In this document: piece by piece, positions 8,481 through 16,780 of the stretch
Numbering within the stretch: position 1 is the stretch's first letter
Layout of the letters: each line of letters starts with the position of its first letter
Source of the DNA: Mesorhizobium sp.
Lineage (GTDB): Bacteria; Pseudomonadota; Alphaproteobacteria; Rhizobiales; Rhizobiaceae
Assembly: GCA_004963905.1 (NCBI GenBank)
Contig: SUGL01000003.1
Span: 124,001 to 188,000, forward strand
DNA length: 64,000 nt
Reading direction: 5' to 3'
Program-made: the position numbers and the translations under genes
Notes under the pieces: model-generated
The model's input: the letters and a program-made list of their open reading frames with translations, nothing else
What the model was told of the DNA's origin: nothing
The model's database searches: none

Positions 8481-8762
8481 CTACTTCCTCATCGCCTTCA
8501 GCTTTTCGGCCGCCGAGGCGGCAAGGTCCCCATAGCGTTCTTCCAGCCGCTCGGCCGCCTTGATGACGGTAAAATCGTGGCCGAACTTCTCCAGCGCCAG
8601 ACGCAGCTTCTCGGCGAAATCCGCCTGTTGCTCCAGCGCCGAAAACAGCGTCTTGACCTGGGCCTCGCTGATGTCGGGATTGGCAAGCATCTTCGGCACG
8701 TCGCGGCCCATCTGCTCGCCGGTCGCGGTCTGCTGTTTCAGGATTCCGATCCAGTCAGTCAA
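8481..8762 (-). CDS. Hypothetical small helical protein
   Basis: 93 residues from a TTG start at 8760-8762, chosen because AAAGGAG stands 7 bp upstream; the open frame extends to 8834 but has no SD. The sequence (TDWIGILKQQTATGEQMGRD... EKLKAMRK) is wholly predicted helix with alternating charged and hydrophobic residues and no signal peptide or membrane segment, so it is probably a soluble helical-bundle protein. I do not recognise a family. It is convergent with the TMEM175-like gene and divergent from the dehydrogenase gene, so nothing nearby suggests a role. Confidence 0.65.
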   Translation of the reverse strand: MTDWIGILKQQTATGEQMGRDVPKMLANPDISEAQVKTLFSALEQQADFAEKLRLALEKFGHDFTVIKAAERLEERYGDLAASAAEKLKAMRK

Positions 8763-8806
8763 TGCAGCACTCCTTTCGCGCCAGCATGCGCGGCGCAAGC
8801 TGCCGT

Positions 8807-8895
8807 GGTCAACCCATTGCCGCCATGCGGTCACCCAGTTGCCGCCATGCGGTCAACCCATTGCCGCCAATTGCGATCACCCATTGCGGCGATCG
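8807..8895. repeat. Short tandem repeat, 22-bp unit, about four copies
   Basis: Units GGTCAACCCATTGCCGCCATGC (8807-8828), GGTCACCCAGTTGCCGCC... (8829-8850), GGTCAACCCATTGCCGCC plus AATTGC (8851-8874) and a degenerate GATCACCCATTGCGGCGATC (8875-8895) lie head to tail. The array sits between the starts of two divergent genes and therefore inside their promoter region. Copies differ by one to three bases. Confidence 0.8.
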
Positions 8896-8956
8896 AGGCT
8901 TGTCTCGGCTCCGGCCGGCGTTAAGTTCGGCTCGACCCGGAACAAGGACATCGACC

Positions 8957-9823
8957 ATGACCAGCGACGCCGAAATCCAGACCGCCCTGCCCGCTTTCGC
9001 TTCCGGCAATGTCGCCGTCGTCACCGGCGGCGCCAGCGGCATCGGCCTTGCCGCCGCGAAGCGGTTTGCGGCCATGGGCATGAAAACGGTGATCGCCGAT
9101 ATCGGCGGCCCGCGCCTTGACCAGGCTCAGCAGGCGCTCGCCGCGATCGGCGGCGACGATGCTGTTCGCGCCGTTGCCGCAAACGTTTCCTACATCGACG
9201 ATGTCGACCGGCTGGCGGACACGGTCTACGCTGCTTTTGGTGGGGTGTCAGTGCTGATGAACAATGCCGGCGTCGGCAACAATCCGGGCAAACCGTGGGA
9301 AAACCGCGTTGCCTGGAGGCGGCTGATGGATACCAATTTCTGGGGTGTCGTGCATGGCGTCGAGGCCTTCGCGCCGCGCATGCTGGCGGCGGGCAAGCCC
9401 GGCCTGATCATCAACACAGGCTCCAAGCAGGGCATCACCACGCCGCCCGGCAATCTCGCCTATAACGTCTCCAAGGCCGGCGTGAAGACATTCACCGAAG
9501 GCTTGGCGCATGCGCTGCGCAACGAACCCGGTGCGAAGGTCTCCGCGCACCTCTTGATACCGGGCTTCACCTATACCGGCCTGACCGAAGGCGCGACGGA
9601 AAAGCCGGCCGGCGCCTGGACGGGCGAGCAAGTGATCGATTTCATGCTGGCGTCGCTCAGGCAGGGCGACTTCTACATCCTTTGCCCGGACAACGAGGTT
9701 GCGCGGCCCACGGATGAAAAGCGCATGGCCTGGGCGATCGGCGACATCATCGAAAACCGCCCTGCCCTGTCGCGCTGGCATCCCGATCACAAGGATGCGT
9801 TCGCGGCTTTTATGGACGGCTGA
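8957..9823 (+). CDS. Short-chain dehydrogenase/reductase (SDR)
   Basis: 288 residues, a classical SDR. The cofactor loop is VVTGGASGIGLAAAKRF (TGxxxGIG), NNAGVGN follows strand 4, and the catalytic set is the Ser of 'LIINTGSKQG' with the YxxxK of 'LAYNVSKAG'. The start at 8957 has AAGGA nearby; the frame upstream runs through the 22-bp tandem repeats and is not expected to be translated. C-terminal 'FYILCPDNEVARPTDEKRMAWAIGDIIENRPALSRWHPD' is typical of a subgroup of SDRs with unknown substrates. It is a single gene, convergent with the small permease-like gene. Confidence 0.87.
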   Translation: MTSDAEIQTALPAFASGNVAVVTGGASGIGLAAAKRFAAMGMKTVIADIGGPRLDQAQQALAAIGGDDAVRAVAANVSYIDDVDRLADTVYAAFGGVSVLMNNAGVGNNPGKPWENRVAWRRLMDTNFWGVVHGVEAFAPRMLAAGKPGLIINTGSKQGITTPPGNLAYNVSKAGVKTFTEGLAHALRNEPGAKVSAHLLIPGFTYTGLTEGATEKPAGAWTGEQVIDFMLASLRQGDFYILCPDNEVARPTDEKRMAWAIGDIIENRPALSRWHPDHKDAFAAFMDG

Positions 9824-9856
9824 GCAGGCCGAACGAGCCGAACGACGAGGCGGCGC

Positions 9857-10285
9857 TCAAGCGGCGTGTTTTTTGGGGGCGTGCTTTTGCCCAGCGACCT
9901 TCTTGACGGCCGCCGCGGCGACCTCCCGGTCATGCCGCTTTGCCGCTTTTTCGCATTTTTCGCGGATTTCCTCGACCTCGGATTCGGTCAGATGCTCGAT
10001 GCCGATGAAGGTGTTATGAGCGCGGCTGACGCGGATCAGTTCGTCGAGCTTGGTCTGGATCGCGGCGCTATCGCGGTTCTGCGTGTTTTGGATGAGAAAC
10101 ACCATCAAAAAGGTGACGATCGTAGTCCCGGTGTTGATGACCAGCTGCCAAGTATCCGAAAAGCCGAAGACCGGTCCGCTCAAAGCCCAGACGACAATGA
10201 CCAACCCGCACAAGGCAAATGTCGGCGGCATCCCCGCGAGATGCGCCACGGCATTGGCGATCCTGGTGAAAAACTTTTCGATCAT
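9857..10285 (-). CDS. Low-affinity iron permease family small membrane protein
   Basis: 142 residues from the ATG at 10283-10285. Two transmembrane helices ('MPPTFALCGLVIVVWALSGPVFG' and 'VINTGTTIVTFLMVFLIQNTQNRD') are followed by a charged cytosolic tail ending in a Lys/His/Ala-rich segment. The pair of helices plus 'NTQNRDSAAIQTKLDELIR' matches the low-affinity iron permease family (Fet4-related), whose bacterial members are short and whose transport activity is largely unproven. An upstream in-frame start at 10336 would add an unlikely arginine-rich leader. It is convergent with the SDR gene. Confidence 0.8.
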   Translation of the reverse strand: MIEKFFTRIANAVAHLAGMPPTFALCGLVIVVWALSGPVFGFSDTWQLVINTGTTIVTFLMVFLIQNTQNRDSAAIQTKLDELIRVSRAHNTFIGIEHLTESEVEEIREKCEKAAKRHDREVAAAAVKKVAGQKHAPKKHAA

Positions 10286-10591
10286 CGAAAATCCTTGAAT
10301 GACCAAGCGTTCTGGATTCGGCCGAGGGCTGAACACAGATCCTGATCAAAAACAGGCGGCAGCCGCTCCCGGTTCCCTGCCGGCAGTATTTTTGCGACTG
10401 CATCCCTGTACAATTGAGCACACGCCAAAAGGGCAGCTTCCGGAAAAACCACCTTATGGGTTTGTTGCGATAGTGCCGGTGCAGGTGAAGAAGCCTGCTG
10501 CTCCGCTTCACGGCGGGTTTACCTCCAGCCCCTTCCGTCGCGCCACCCCCGCATGGCGGAAGGGGCACTGATTCCTGAAAATCGTGACGGA
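10286..10591. other. Intergenic region without a gene
   Basis: 306 bp. No credible reading frame is seen. The only structure is a 10-bp inverted repeat (GCCCCTTCCG at 10528-10537, CGGAAGGGGC at 10557-10566) lying 26 nt after the stop of the acetyltransferase gene. It has no U-run and could be a weak terminator or a fragment of a dispersed repeat. Confidence 0.5.
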
Positions 10592-11233
10592 TCAGCGGGC
10601 TTCGTTTTCCCAACGATCGAGGAAGGCCTCGATCGGCAACGACTGCATGTCCGGGATCGCCCTGGCGAGCTTTTCTGGCGCCCAGTCCCACCAGGCGAGG
10701 CTCTCGATGCGTGCCGCAACGTCGGCGGCGAACCGCTGACGCAGGGGTTTGGCCGGAACGCCGGCGACGATTGCGTAAGGCGGCACGTCATGCGTCACCA
10801 CGGCATTGGCGCCGATGACGGCACCGTTGCAGATCGTCACGCCAGGCATGATCACGGCGCCGTGGCCGATCCAGACATCGTGGCCAATGCTGACCGGCCT
10901 CGCCTGCCGCCGCTCGCGGAACGCCGCATCGACGCCGAGCCAGCGGAAATACTCGTTCGGCCGGTAGCTGACCTTGTGCTGGGTCAGCCGCTCGATCGGG
11001 TGCTCGAGCGCGTTGATGCGGCTGTTGGCGGCGATCGAGCAGAACTTGCCGATCGTCGTGTAGATCGCTTCCGAATGCCGTTCGAAATAGGAAAAGTCGC
11101 CGACCGTCACCTCGCGCAGGATCACCCGCTCGCCGATCGAGGCATAGCGGCCGAGCTTGCATGCCTTCAGCTCCGCGGTCGGATGGATGCGCGGTTCAGG
11201 GTCTTTCAGGACGAGGTGTTCGGGGCGGTCCAT
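10592..11233 (-). CDS. Hexapeptide-repeat acetyltransferase, phosphonate-metabolism type
   Basis: 213 residues. The left-handed beta-helix repeats are clear: 'HPTAELKACKLGRYASIGERVILREVTVGDFSYFERHS', then 'IGKFCSIAANSRINA' and 'VSIGHDVWIGHGAVIMPGVTICNGAVIGANAVVTHDVPPYAIVAGVPAKPLRQRF'. The loop 'NALEHPIERLTQHKVSYRP' and the C-terminal 'WWDWAPEKLARAIPDM' are typical of the xenobiotic/phosphonate-associated acetyltransferase subgroup, often found near phn genes. No phn gene lies in this window, so it is an orphan member and the acceptor molecule is unknown. Confidence 0.8.
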   Translation of the reverse strand: MDRPEHLVLKDPEPRIHPTAELKACKLGRYASIGERVILREVTVGDFSYFERHSEAIYTTIGKFCSIAANSRINALEHPIERLTQHKVSYRPNEYFRWLGVDAAFRERRQARPVSIGHDVWIGHGAVIMPGVTICNGAVIGANAVVTHDVPPYAIVAGVPAKPLRQRFAADVAARIESLAWWDWAPEKLARAIPDMQSLPIEAFLDRWENEAR

Positions 11234-11254
11234 GGCGCGGCTTTACGCCCGAGC

Positions 11255-11280
11255 GATTGGTCCCGCAAGCGGGACCAATC
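11255..11280 (-). terminator. Strong hairpin after creA
   Basis: A 26-bp perfect inverted repeat (GATTGGTCCCGC, AA, GCGGGACCAATC) starts 5 nt after the creA stop. The folded form has a 10- to 11-bp stem with a GCAAGC-like loop. No U-tract follows on the minus strand, so it is called a probable 3'-end hairpin, not a proven intrinsic terminator. Confidence 0.5.
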
Positions 11281-11285
11281 GGAGC

Positions 11286-11771
11286 CTATTGCGGCTTGCC
11301 CTTCGTCCACACGACGTTCTGGCCATAGAGCGGCACGGTGGTGACCGACATCTTCGCCGAGCCGTTCTGCACCTGGCGCGAATGCGACAGATAGATCAGC
11401 GTCTCGTTCTTCCTGTCGTAGATGCGGTTCACCACCTGCTTCTTCCAGATCAGGCTGAGGCCCTGCTTGAACACCTCTTCGCCGCCCTCGCTCATGTCGA
11501 TGTCGCCGATGCTGATCGGCCCGGTCTGGCGGCAGGAGATCGACGAATCCGACGGGTCCTCGAACCAATTGCCCTTGTGCAGCCGGTCGATGATGCTGCG
11601 GTCGAAATAGGCGACGTGGCAGGTGACGCCGTCGACTTTCGGGTCCTTGATCGCGTCGATCATGATGTCGTTGCCGACCCAGTCGACGCCGACTTTGCCG
11701 ACTTCGTCCGCCACCGCGGCGCTGGTACTCAGGGCAAGGCATGCGGCGAATATGCCGACCAGTTTTCGCAA
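11286..11771 (-). CDS. creA: CreA family periplasmic protein
   Basis: 161 residues from a TTG at 11769-11771, chosen because GAGGAGG lies directly upstream and a signal peptide (MRKLVGIFAACLALSTSAAVA) starts there. The mature part carries the CreA family blocks 'VGVDWVGNDIMIDAIKDPKVDGVTCHVAYFD' and 'DPSDSSISCRQTGPI', including two conserved cysteines likely to form a disulfide. CreA is a widespread exported protein of unknown biochemical function, named from the E. coli cre locus. No creBC genes are nearby. The gene is followed by a strong hairpin. Confidence 0.87.
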   Translation of the reverse strand: MRKLVGIFAACLALSTSAAVADEVGKVGVDWVGNDIMIDAIKDPKVDGVTCHVAYFDRSIIDRLHKGNWFEDPSDSSISCRQTGPISIGDIDMSEGGEEVFKQGLSLIWKKQVVNRIYDRKNETLIYLSHSRQVQNGSAKMSVTTVPLYGQNVVWTKGKPQ

Positions 11772-12022
11772 GGAGGCCTCCTCGGGTTCGCGTTTAGCCG
11801 GTGTCAGGTGGGATAAGACCATGGCTTTTGCAAGCACGTGCATCGCGGCCGGCACACAGTATCGTGTCTCAACCGTTGGGCGGTTCTCACGCCGCTTGCG
11901 GCAACGCGACATCTTTGAGCTGATCTTGATTACAACTATGGTGATCTGAAATAAGCGAGATCGGCTAGATCGCCAGCAATCGCTATCTAAAACGCTCCTC
12001 TCGCCCATCACGGCATACCAAA

Positions 12023-12628
12023 ATGGCTAACCAACCCTCACCTATCATGCGGTTTATTCTCGTCGGTATCTTGGTGCTGATGGTAGCGATTATGGGCGTG
12101 ATGACGTTCCAGTGGTATAGAACGCTGTACAGCGGCGAGCCCTACGGCGCTCCTTTCGCGCTGACCGACCAGAAAGGCGCGCCGATCACCGAGGCCGCGT
12201 TCCGGGGTCATCCGAGCGTCGTCTTCTTCGGCTTCACCCACTGCCCGGAAGTGTGCCCTACCACGCTCTTCGAACTGGCCGGCTGGCTGAAGACGATGGG
12301 CGACGACGGCAAGAACCTCAACGCCTACTTCGTCACGGTGGATCCTGAGCGCGACACGCCGGAGATCATGAATTCCTACGTCAGCAATTTCTCCGACCGC
12401 ATCACCGGCATCACCGGCGATCCGGACAAGGTGCACGCCATGGCCAAGGCCTTCGGCATCTACTGGAGGAAGGTCGACACCGGCGACGGCGACTACACGA
12501 TGGACCACACGGCCTCGGTTCTGCTGCTCAACGCCAAGGGCGAGTTCGCCGGCACCATCGCCTATGGCGAAAGCGCCGACACCGCGATTGCCAAGCTGAA
12601 GCGGCTTGCGGCGGGCGGCCAGGCATGA
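12023..12628 (+). CDS. SCO1/SenC family copper chaperone
   Basis: 201 residues. One N-terminal transmembrane helix (about residues 9-30) anchors a periplasmic thioredoxin-like domain. The copper site is complete: CPEVCP with Cys74 and Cys78, plus His162 in '[10 protein letters not shown]'. SCO proteins deliver copper to the CuA centre of cytochrome c oxidase or act as thiol reductants in its assembly. The last four bases overlap the start of prmA (ATGA at 12625-12628), so the two are translationally coupled, although no functional link between them is known. Confidence 0.9.
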   Translation: MANQPSPIMRFILVGILVLMVAIMGVMTFQWYRTLYSGEPYGAPFALTDQKGAPITEAAFRGHPSVVFFGFTHCPEVCPTTLFELAGWLKTMGDDGKNLNAYFVTVDPERDTPEIMNSYVSNFSDRITGITGDPDKVHAMAKAFGIYWRKVDTGDGDYTMDHTASVLLLNAKGEFAGTIAYGESADTAIAKLKRLAAGGQA

Positions 12629-13500
12629 TGGGGCAGACCAGGCTCCACTTCACCGCTGGCAAGGCCGAGGCCGACCGCATCTTCGCGGCGCTCGACGCCG
12701 CTTTCGAGGATGACGGCTTGCCGCTCGCCGTGCTGGAACTCGACGAGGCCAACGACATCCACGAAGTGTCGCTCTATGCCGATGGCGATGTCGATGCCGT
12801 CGAAGCCCGGATCAACGACATCCTCGTGGGTCTCGCTCTGCCGAAGCAGGTCGAACGCGAGGCGCTGCCCGACATCGACTGGGTGGCGCGCTCGCTCGAA
12901 GGATTGAAGCCGGTCCGTGCCGGACGTTTCTTCGTCCACGGCGCGCATGATCGCGGCAAGCGCCACAGCAGCGATCTTGCCATAGAGATCGAGGCTGGGC
13001 TTGCTTTCGGCACCGGTCATCACGGCACAACCGCCGGCTGCCTCGAAATGCTGGAGCAGGTGGTGCTGCGCGAACGGCCGCGCAACGCGCTCGATCTCGG
13101 CACCGGCAGTGCCGTGCTGGCGATAGCGCTGGCGAAGCTCGCGCATATCCCGGTGCTGGCCACCGACATCGATCCGGTAGCGGTTCGCGTCGCCGCCGCC
13201 AATGCGCGCCTCAATCATGTCAAGGCGCTGGTCGAGACGGTGGCGGCGCCTGGCTTCCACCACCCGATCTTCGCCAGGCGCGCGCCCTTCGACCTGATCG
13301 TCGCCAACATTCTGGCGCGGCCGCTGATGCGGCTGGCGCCGGAAATGGCCAGGCACATCAGGCTGGGCGGCTCGCTGGTGCTCTCCGGCATCCTCGACCG
13401 CCAGCGCGATGCGGTGATCTCGGCCTATGTCGGACAGAGCTTCCGCCATGTCCGCACCTTGCACCGCGAGGGCTGGGTGACGATCCACCTCAAGCGCTGA
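12625..13500 (+). CDS. prmA: Ribosomal protein L11 methyltransferase
   Basis: 291 residues. The C-terminal half is a class I SAM-dependent methyltransferase with motif I '[18 protein letters not shown]', an acidic strand-2 'ATDIDPVAV' and the substrate-side '[13 protein letters not shown]' loop. '[19 protein letters not shown]' just before motif I is a signature of PrmA. It trimethylates ribosomal protein L11 in E. coli. The N-terminal domain is shorter than in E. coli but normal for rhizobia. Start and SCO stop overlap by four bases; a second ATG follows immediately. Confidence 0.92.
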   Translation: MMGQTRLHFTAGKAEADRIFAALDAAFEDDGLPLAVLELDEANDIHEVSLYADGDVDAVEARINDILVGLALPKQVEREALPDIDWVARSLEGLKPVRAGRFFVHGAHDRGKRHSSDLAIEIEAGLAFGTGHHGTTAGCLEMLEQVVLRERPRNALDLGTGSAVLAIALAKLAHIPVLATDIDPVAVRVAAANARLNHVKALVETVAAPGFHHPIFARRAPFDLIVANILARPLMRLAPEMARHIRLGGSLVLSGILDRQRDAVISAYVGQSFRHVRTLHREGWVTIHLKR

Positions 13501-13593
13501 GACATAGCGGCCATCTGGCCCTGCCGAAATCGATTCCGGTTTGCAAAGGCATGCGCTACGGTCGCCGCAAGCCACTCGAGGAGATGTCGCAAA

Positions 13594-15438
13594 ATGTTCC
13601 AGACCTTTGATTCCGCCGGCGATCCGGCTGTCGGCAAACCGCGCGTGACGATGCTGCGCCAGTGGCTGGCGGAGAACGGCTTGGACGGCTTCATGGTGCC
13701 GCGTGCCGACGAACACCAAGGCGAGTATGTCGCCGATCGCTCGGCGCGGCTGAAATGGCTGACCGGCTTTTCCGGCTCGGCTGGCGTCGCCATCATACTG
13801 CGTGATCGCGCCTTCGTCTTCGTCGACGGCCGCTATACGCTGCAGGTGCGGGGCGAGGTCGACCTTTCGATCTTCACCATCGAGAGCCTCATCGACAACC
13901 CGCCGCCCAGTTGGATCAAGGACAATCTCGGCAAGGGCGCGAAGCTCGGCTTCGACCCCTGGCTGCACACGATCGGCGAGGTCAAGTTGCTGAGGGCATC
14001 GGCCGAGCAGTCCGGCGCGACGCTGGTGCCGCTCGACAAGAACCCTATCGACATCATCTGGAAGGACCAGCCCGAGCCGCCGCGCGCACCGGTGGAGCTC
14101 CACCCGATCGCCTTTGCCGGCGAGCTCGCCAAGGACAAGCTGGCGCGGCTGGCCGGCGCGATCGAAAAGGACGGGGCGACACACGCAGTGCTGACCGACC
14201 CCTCTTCGATCGCCTGGGCCTTCAACATCCGTGGCGGCGACGTGGCGCACACGCCGTTGGCGCTCGGCTTCGCTATCCTGGCTGCCGACGGCAAGCACCA
14301 GCTCTTCATGGACCCGCGCAAATTCTCGCGCCAGGTCGCGGCCTATCTCACGCAACTTGCCGACCTGCACGATCCGGGCGAGTTCGAAGCAGCGGTCGCT
14401 GGGCTTGCCGACGATGGCGCAAAAATCGCGCTCGATCCGGTGCTGGCTGCGGAAAAGCTGAAGATGCTGGTCGAGAGCAATGGCGGCAAGGTGATATCCG
14501 CCGCCGATCCGGCCCGCATCCCGCGCGCCACCAAGAACCAGGCCGAGATCGCGGGCAGCCGCGCCGCGCATCGTCGCGACGGTGCCGCGGTCGCCAAGCT
14601 GCTCTGCTGGCTCGACCGGCAGAAGCCGGACACGCTCGACGAGATCGACGTCGTGACCAAACTCGAGGAAGTCCGCCGGCAGACCGGCGAGGAAACGCAG
14701 ATGCCGCTGCGCGACGTCTCCTTCGACACCATTTCCGGCGCCGGCCCGAACGGCGCCATCATGCATTATCGCGTGTCGCGCGCCACCAGCCGCAAGCTTC
14801 AAACCGGTGAGCTGTTCCTGCTCGATTCCGGCGGACAATATCAGGACGGCACCACCGACATCACCCGCACCGTGCCGATCGGTGAGCCGACGCAGGAGAT
14901 GCGCGAGCGCTTCACGCTGGTGCTGAAAGGCATGATCGGGATCTCGACACTGCGCTTTCCTGCCGGCACGCGCGGCTCGGAAATCGATGCCATCGCCCGC
15001 ATGGCGCTGTGGAAGCATGGCTGCGACTTTGCCCATGGCACCGGCCACGGCGTCGGCTCCTACCTCGCCGTGCATGAAGGCCCGCAGCGCATCGCCCGCA
15101 CCGGCACCGAGAAGCTGCTTGCCGGGATGATGCTTTCCAACGAACCGGGCTATTACAAGGAAGGCTCCTACGGCATCCGCATAGAGAACCTTATCCTGGT
15201 CACGTCCGCCGAGCAGATCGAGGGCGGCGACATCGCCATGCACAGCTTCGAGACGCTGACGCTGGCGCCGATCGACAAGCGCCTTATCCGCAGTGATATG
15301 CTGACCCGCGACGAACTGCACTGGCTCGACCAGTATCACGCGCGGGTCCTGGCCGAGATCGGTCCGATGGTGGACGGCGAGACGCTGGCTTGGCTGGAGA
15401 AGGCGACCGCGCCGCTTCCGCACGACGCGAAGATCTGA
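13594..15438 (+). CDS. pepP: M24 family Xaa-Pro aminopeptidase
   Basis: 614 residues, the long three-domain aminopeptidase P type. Two creatinase-like N-terminal domains precede the C-terminal pita-bread catalytic domain. All five metal ligands are visible: two Asp in 'LLDSGGQYQDGTTDITRTVPIG', His in 'GTGHGVGSYLAVHEGPQ', Glu in 'LSNEPGYYKEGSYGIRIEN' and a second Glu in the same block. It removes N-terminal residues preceding proline and is probably cytosolic (no signal peptide). It is a single gene with a weak SD (GGAGATG) before the ATG. Confidence 0.9.
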   Translation: MFQTFDSAGDPAVGKPRVTMLRQWLAENGLDGFMVPRADEHQGEYVADRSARLKWLTGFSGSAGVAIILRDRAFVFVDGRYTLQVRGEVDLSIFTIESLIDNPPPSWIKDNLGKGAKLGFDPWLHTIGEVKLLRASAEQSGATLVPLDKNPIDIIWKDQPEPPRAPVELHPIAFAGELAKDKLARLAGAIEKDGATHAVLTDPSSIAWAFNIRGGDVAHTPLALGFAILAADGKHQLFMDPRKFSRQVAAYLTQLADLHDPGEFEAAVAGLADDGAKIALDPVLAAEKLKMLVESNGGKVISAADPARIPRATKNQAEIAGSRAAHRRDGAAVAKLLCWLDRQKPDTLDEIDVVTKLEEVRRQTGEETQMPLRDVSFDTISGAGPNGAIMHYRVSRATSRKLQTGELFLLDSGGQYQDGTTDITRTVPIGEPTQEMRERFTLVLKGMIGISTLRFPAGTRGSEIDAIARMALWKHGCDFAHGTGHGVGSYLAVHEGPQRIARTGTEKLLAGMMLSNEPGYYKEGSYGIRIENLILVTSAEQIEGGDIAMHSFETLTLAPIDKRLIRSDMLTRDELHWLDQYHARVLAEIGPMVDGETLAWLEKATAPLPHDAKI

Positions 15439-15452
15439 TCCTTCGATAGGTC

Positions 15453-15631
15453 GGCGCCGCCCCTCATTGCCCTGCCGGACATTTCTCCCCGTATAGTGAC
15501 GGGGAGAAAGACGCTCTCGCTGACGGTTTCGCAAACAACCAGCGTCGCAGAATGGACGCCAGCGTTGCGGTCCGCCCCTTCTCCCCGTCATACGGGGAGA
15601 AGGTGCCGGCAGGCGGATGAGGGGCGGCGCC
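15453..15631. repeat. RIME-like palindromic intergenic repeat (second type)
   Basis: A 179-bp inverted-repeat element between two convergent genes. The outer arms (GGCGCCGCCCCTCATTGCCC and the complement ending ...GATGAGGGGCGGCGCC) enclose two hairpins, TTTCTCCCCGT/ACGGGGAGAAA at 15482-15509 and TTCTCCCCGT/ACGGGGAGAA at 15579-15601. The CCTTCTCCCC and GATGAGGGG words are shared with the element at 4447-4590, so both belong to the same broad family. Its position suggests it also serves as a bidirectional transcript end. Confidence 0.7.
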
Positions 15632-15651
15632 GGCGATTCAGGACGAAAAGG

Positions 15652-15948
15652 CTAACCCACAAACTGACGTGCGAGGATCAGCACCGCCGCACCGGCCAGG
15701 AACATCGCCATCAGGCCGCCACGGAGCGACGCGATCGCCGTGACGACGAGCGCCGCCCATTCGGCGGGTCCGGCATGCAGGAGTTCCGGCGCCACCAGCG
15801 TCGTCAGCACGGCGGCCGGCACGGCGTTCAAGCCCGCCTCGACGCGTGGATGGATGGTCTCGAAGCGCGAGATGACGAGGTGGCCCCCGACGCGCGTGAG
15901 ATAGGTGGCGATGGCGCCGGCAAGGATGATCCAGAAGGTCATGCTCAT
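15652..15948 (-). CDS. azlD: AzlD family branched-chain amino acid transporter subunit
   Basis: 98 residues with three to four hydrophobic helices (FWIILAGAIATYLTRVGGH, NAVPAAVLTTLVAPELL, AALVVTAIASLRGGLMAMFLAG). This is the small membrane partner of AzlC; the pair exports branched-chain amino acids. The start ATG overlaps the azlC stop (ATGA), and GGGGGAG stands just upstream within azlC. The 3' end abuts a palindromic repeat. Confidence 0.88.
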   Translation of the reverse strand: MSMTFWIILAGAIATYLTRVGGHLVISRFETIHPRVEAGLNAVPAAVLTTLVAPELLHAGPAEWAALVVTAIASLRGGLMAMFLAGAAVLILARQFVG

Positions 15949-16673
15949 GGCCGCTCCCCCACGCCGCTGTGATGCGGCGGCAGGATGACCGCCAGGAGCA
16001 CGCCGGCGATCGCGCCGATCGAGACATGCCAGGGCGAGCCGACCGTCTTGTAGGCGACGATCGAGGCGGCCGCGCTTGCGGCGACTACCGGCAGCCACAG
16101 CGGCCGTTTGCGGAAGCCCATGACCAGGCCGAGGAAATAGATCGGCAGCAGGAAATCGATACCCAGCGCATGGGTATCCGGGATCATCTTGCCGAACACC
16201 GCACCCAGGCCGCTTTCGATCACCCAGAACACATAGACCGGCAGGCCGAGTCCCAGATACCAGACGAAGCCGACCGGCCGGCCGGTCTCTGCCCTCGCCT
16301 CGGCGATGGCATATTGCGGATCGGTCAGGATGAAGTAGCCGATCACCTGCTGCAGCACCGGCCAATGCGTGATGCGCCGGCCGATGCCGGCGGAATACAG
16401 CACGTGGCGGAAATTCACCGCGAAGATCGACAGCACGACCAGCCACGGCGCGACATGCTGGCCGAACAGCTCGATGCCCACCATCTGGCTGGCGCCGCCA
16501 TAGATCATGGCGCTCATCAGAAAGGCTTCGAGAACAGAAAAGCCGTTGTCGACGGCTAAAGCGCCGAAAAGCACCGCGAACGGCGCCGAGGCGACGACCA
16601 CCGGCATCGACAGCCGCACGCCGTCCCAGAAATCGCTCTGCGCACGGTCTTCGGAGATTGCTTCCGCTGACAT
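15945..16673 (-). CDS. azlC: AzlC family permease, branched-chain amino acid export
   Basis: 242 residues, integral membrane. The family opening 'DFWDGVRLSMPVVVASAPFAVLFGALAVDNGFSVLEAFLMSAMIYGGASQMVGIEL' and 'FAVNFRHVLYSAGIG' are characteristic of AzlC/YgaZ proteins. With AzlD it forms a two-subunit exporter for branched-chain amino acids or their analogues. The two genes overlap by four bases. Confidence 0.9.
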   Translation of the reverse strand: MSAEAISEDRAQSDFWDGVRLSMPVVVASAPFAVLFGALAVDNGFSVLEAFLMSAMIYGGASQMVGIELFGQHVAPWLVVLSIFAVNFRHVLYSAGIGRRITHWPVLQQVIGYFILTDPQYAIAEARAETGRPVGFVWYLGLGLPVYVFWVIESGLGAVFGKMIPDTHALGIDFLLPIYFLGLVMGFRKRPLWLPVVAASAAASIVAYKTVGSPWHVSIGAIAGVLLAVILPPHHSGVGERP

Positions 16674-16780
16674 CCAACTGCTCCCTTGAGCGGTCTGATG
16701 TAGGGAGCGTCGCCTTCAATGTCACACCAATTCGCTTGACCCAACGATCAGCGGAACTGATCGCCGGGCGCGTCAGCTGC

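Noticed and set aside
8807..8895. Possible CRISPR array
   Set aside because: Repeats are directly adjacent with no spacers and there are no cas genes.
12562..15591. 1009-codon open frame antisense to prmA and pepP
   Set aside because: It mirrors real genes with strong family motifs on the plus strand; its Arg/Gly/His/Asp-rich composition is the usual shadow of GC-rich coding DNA.
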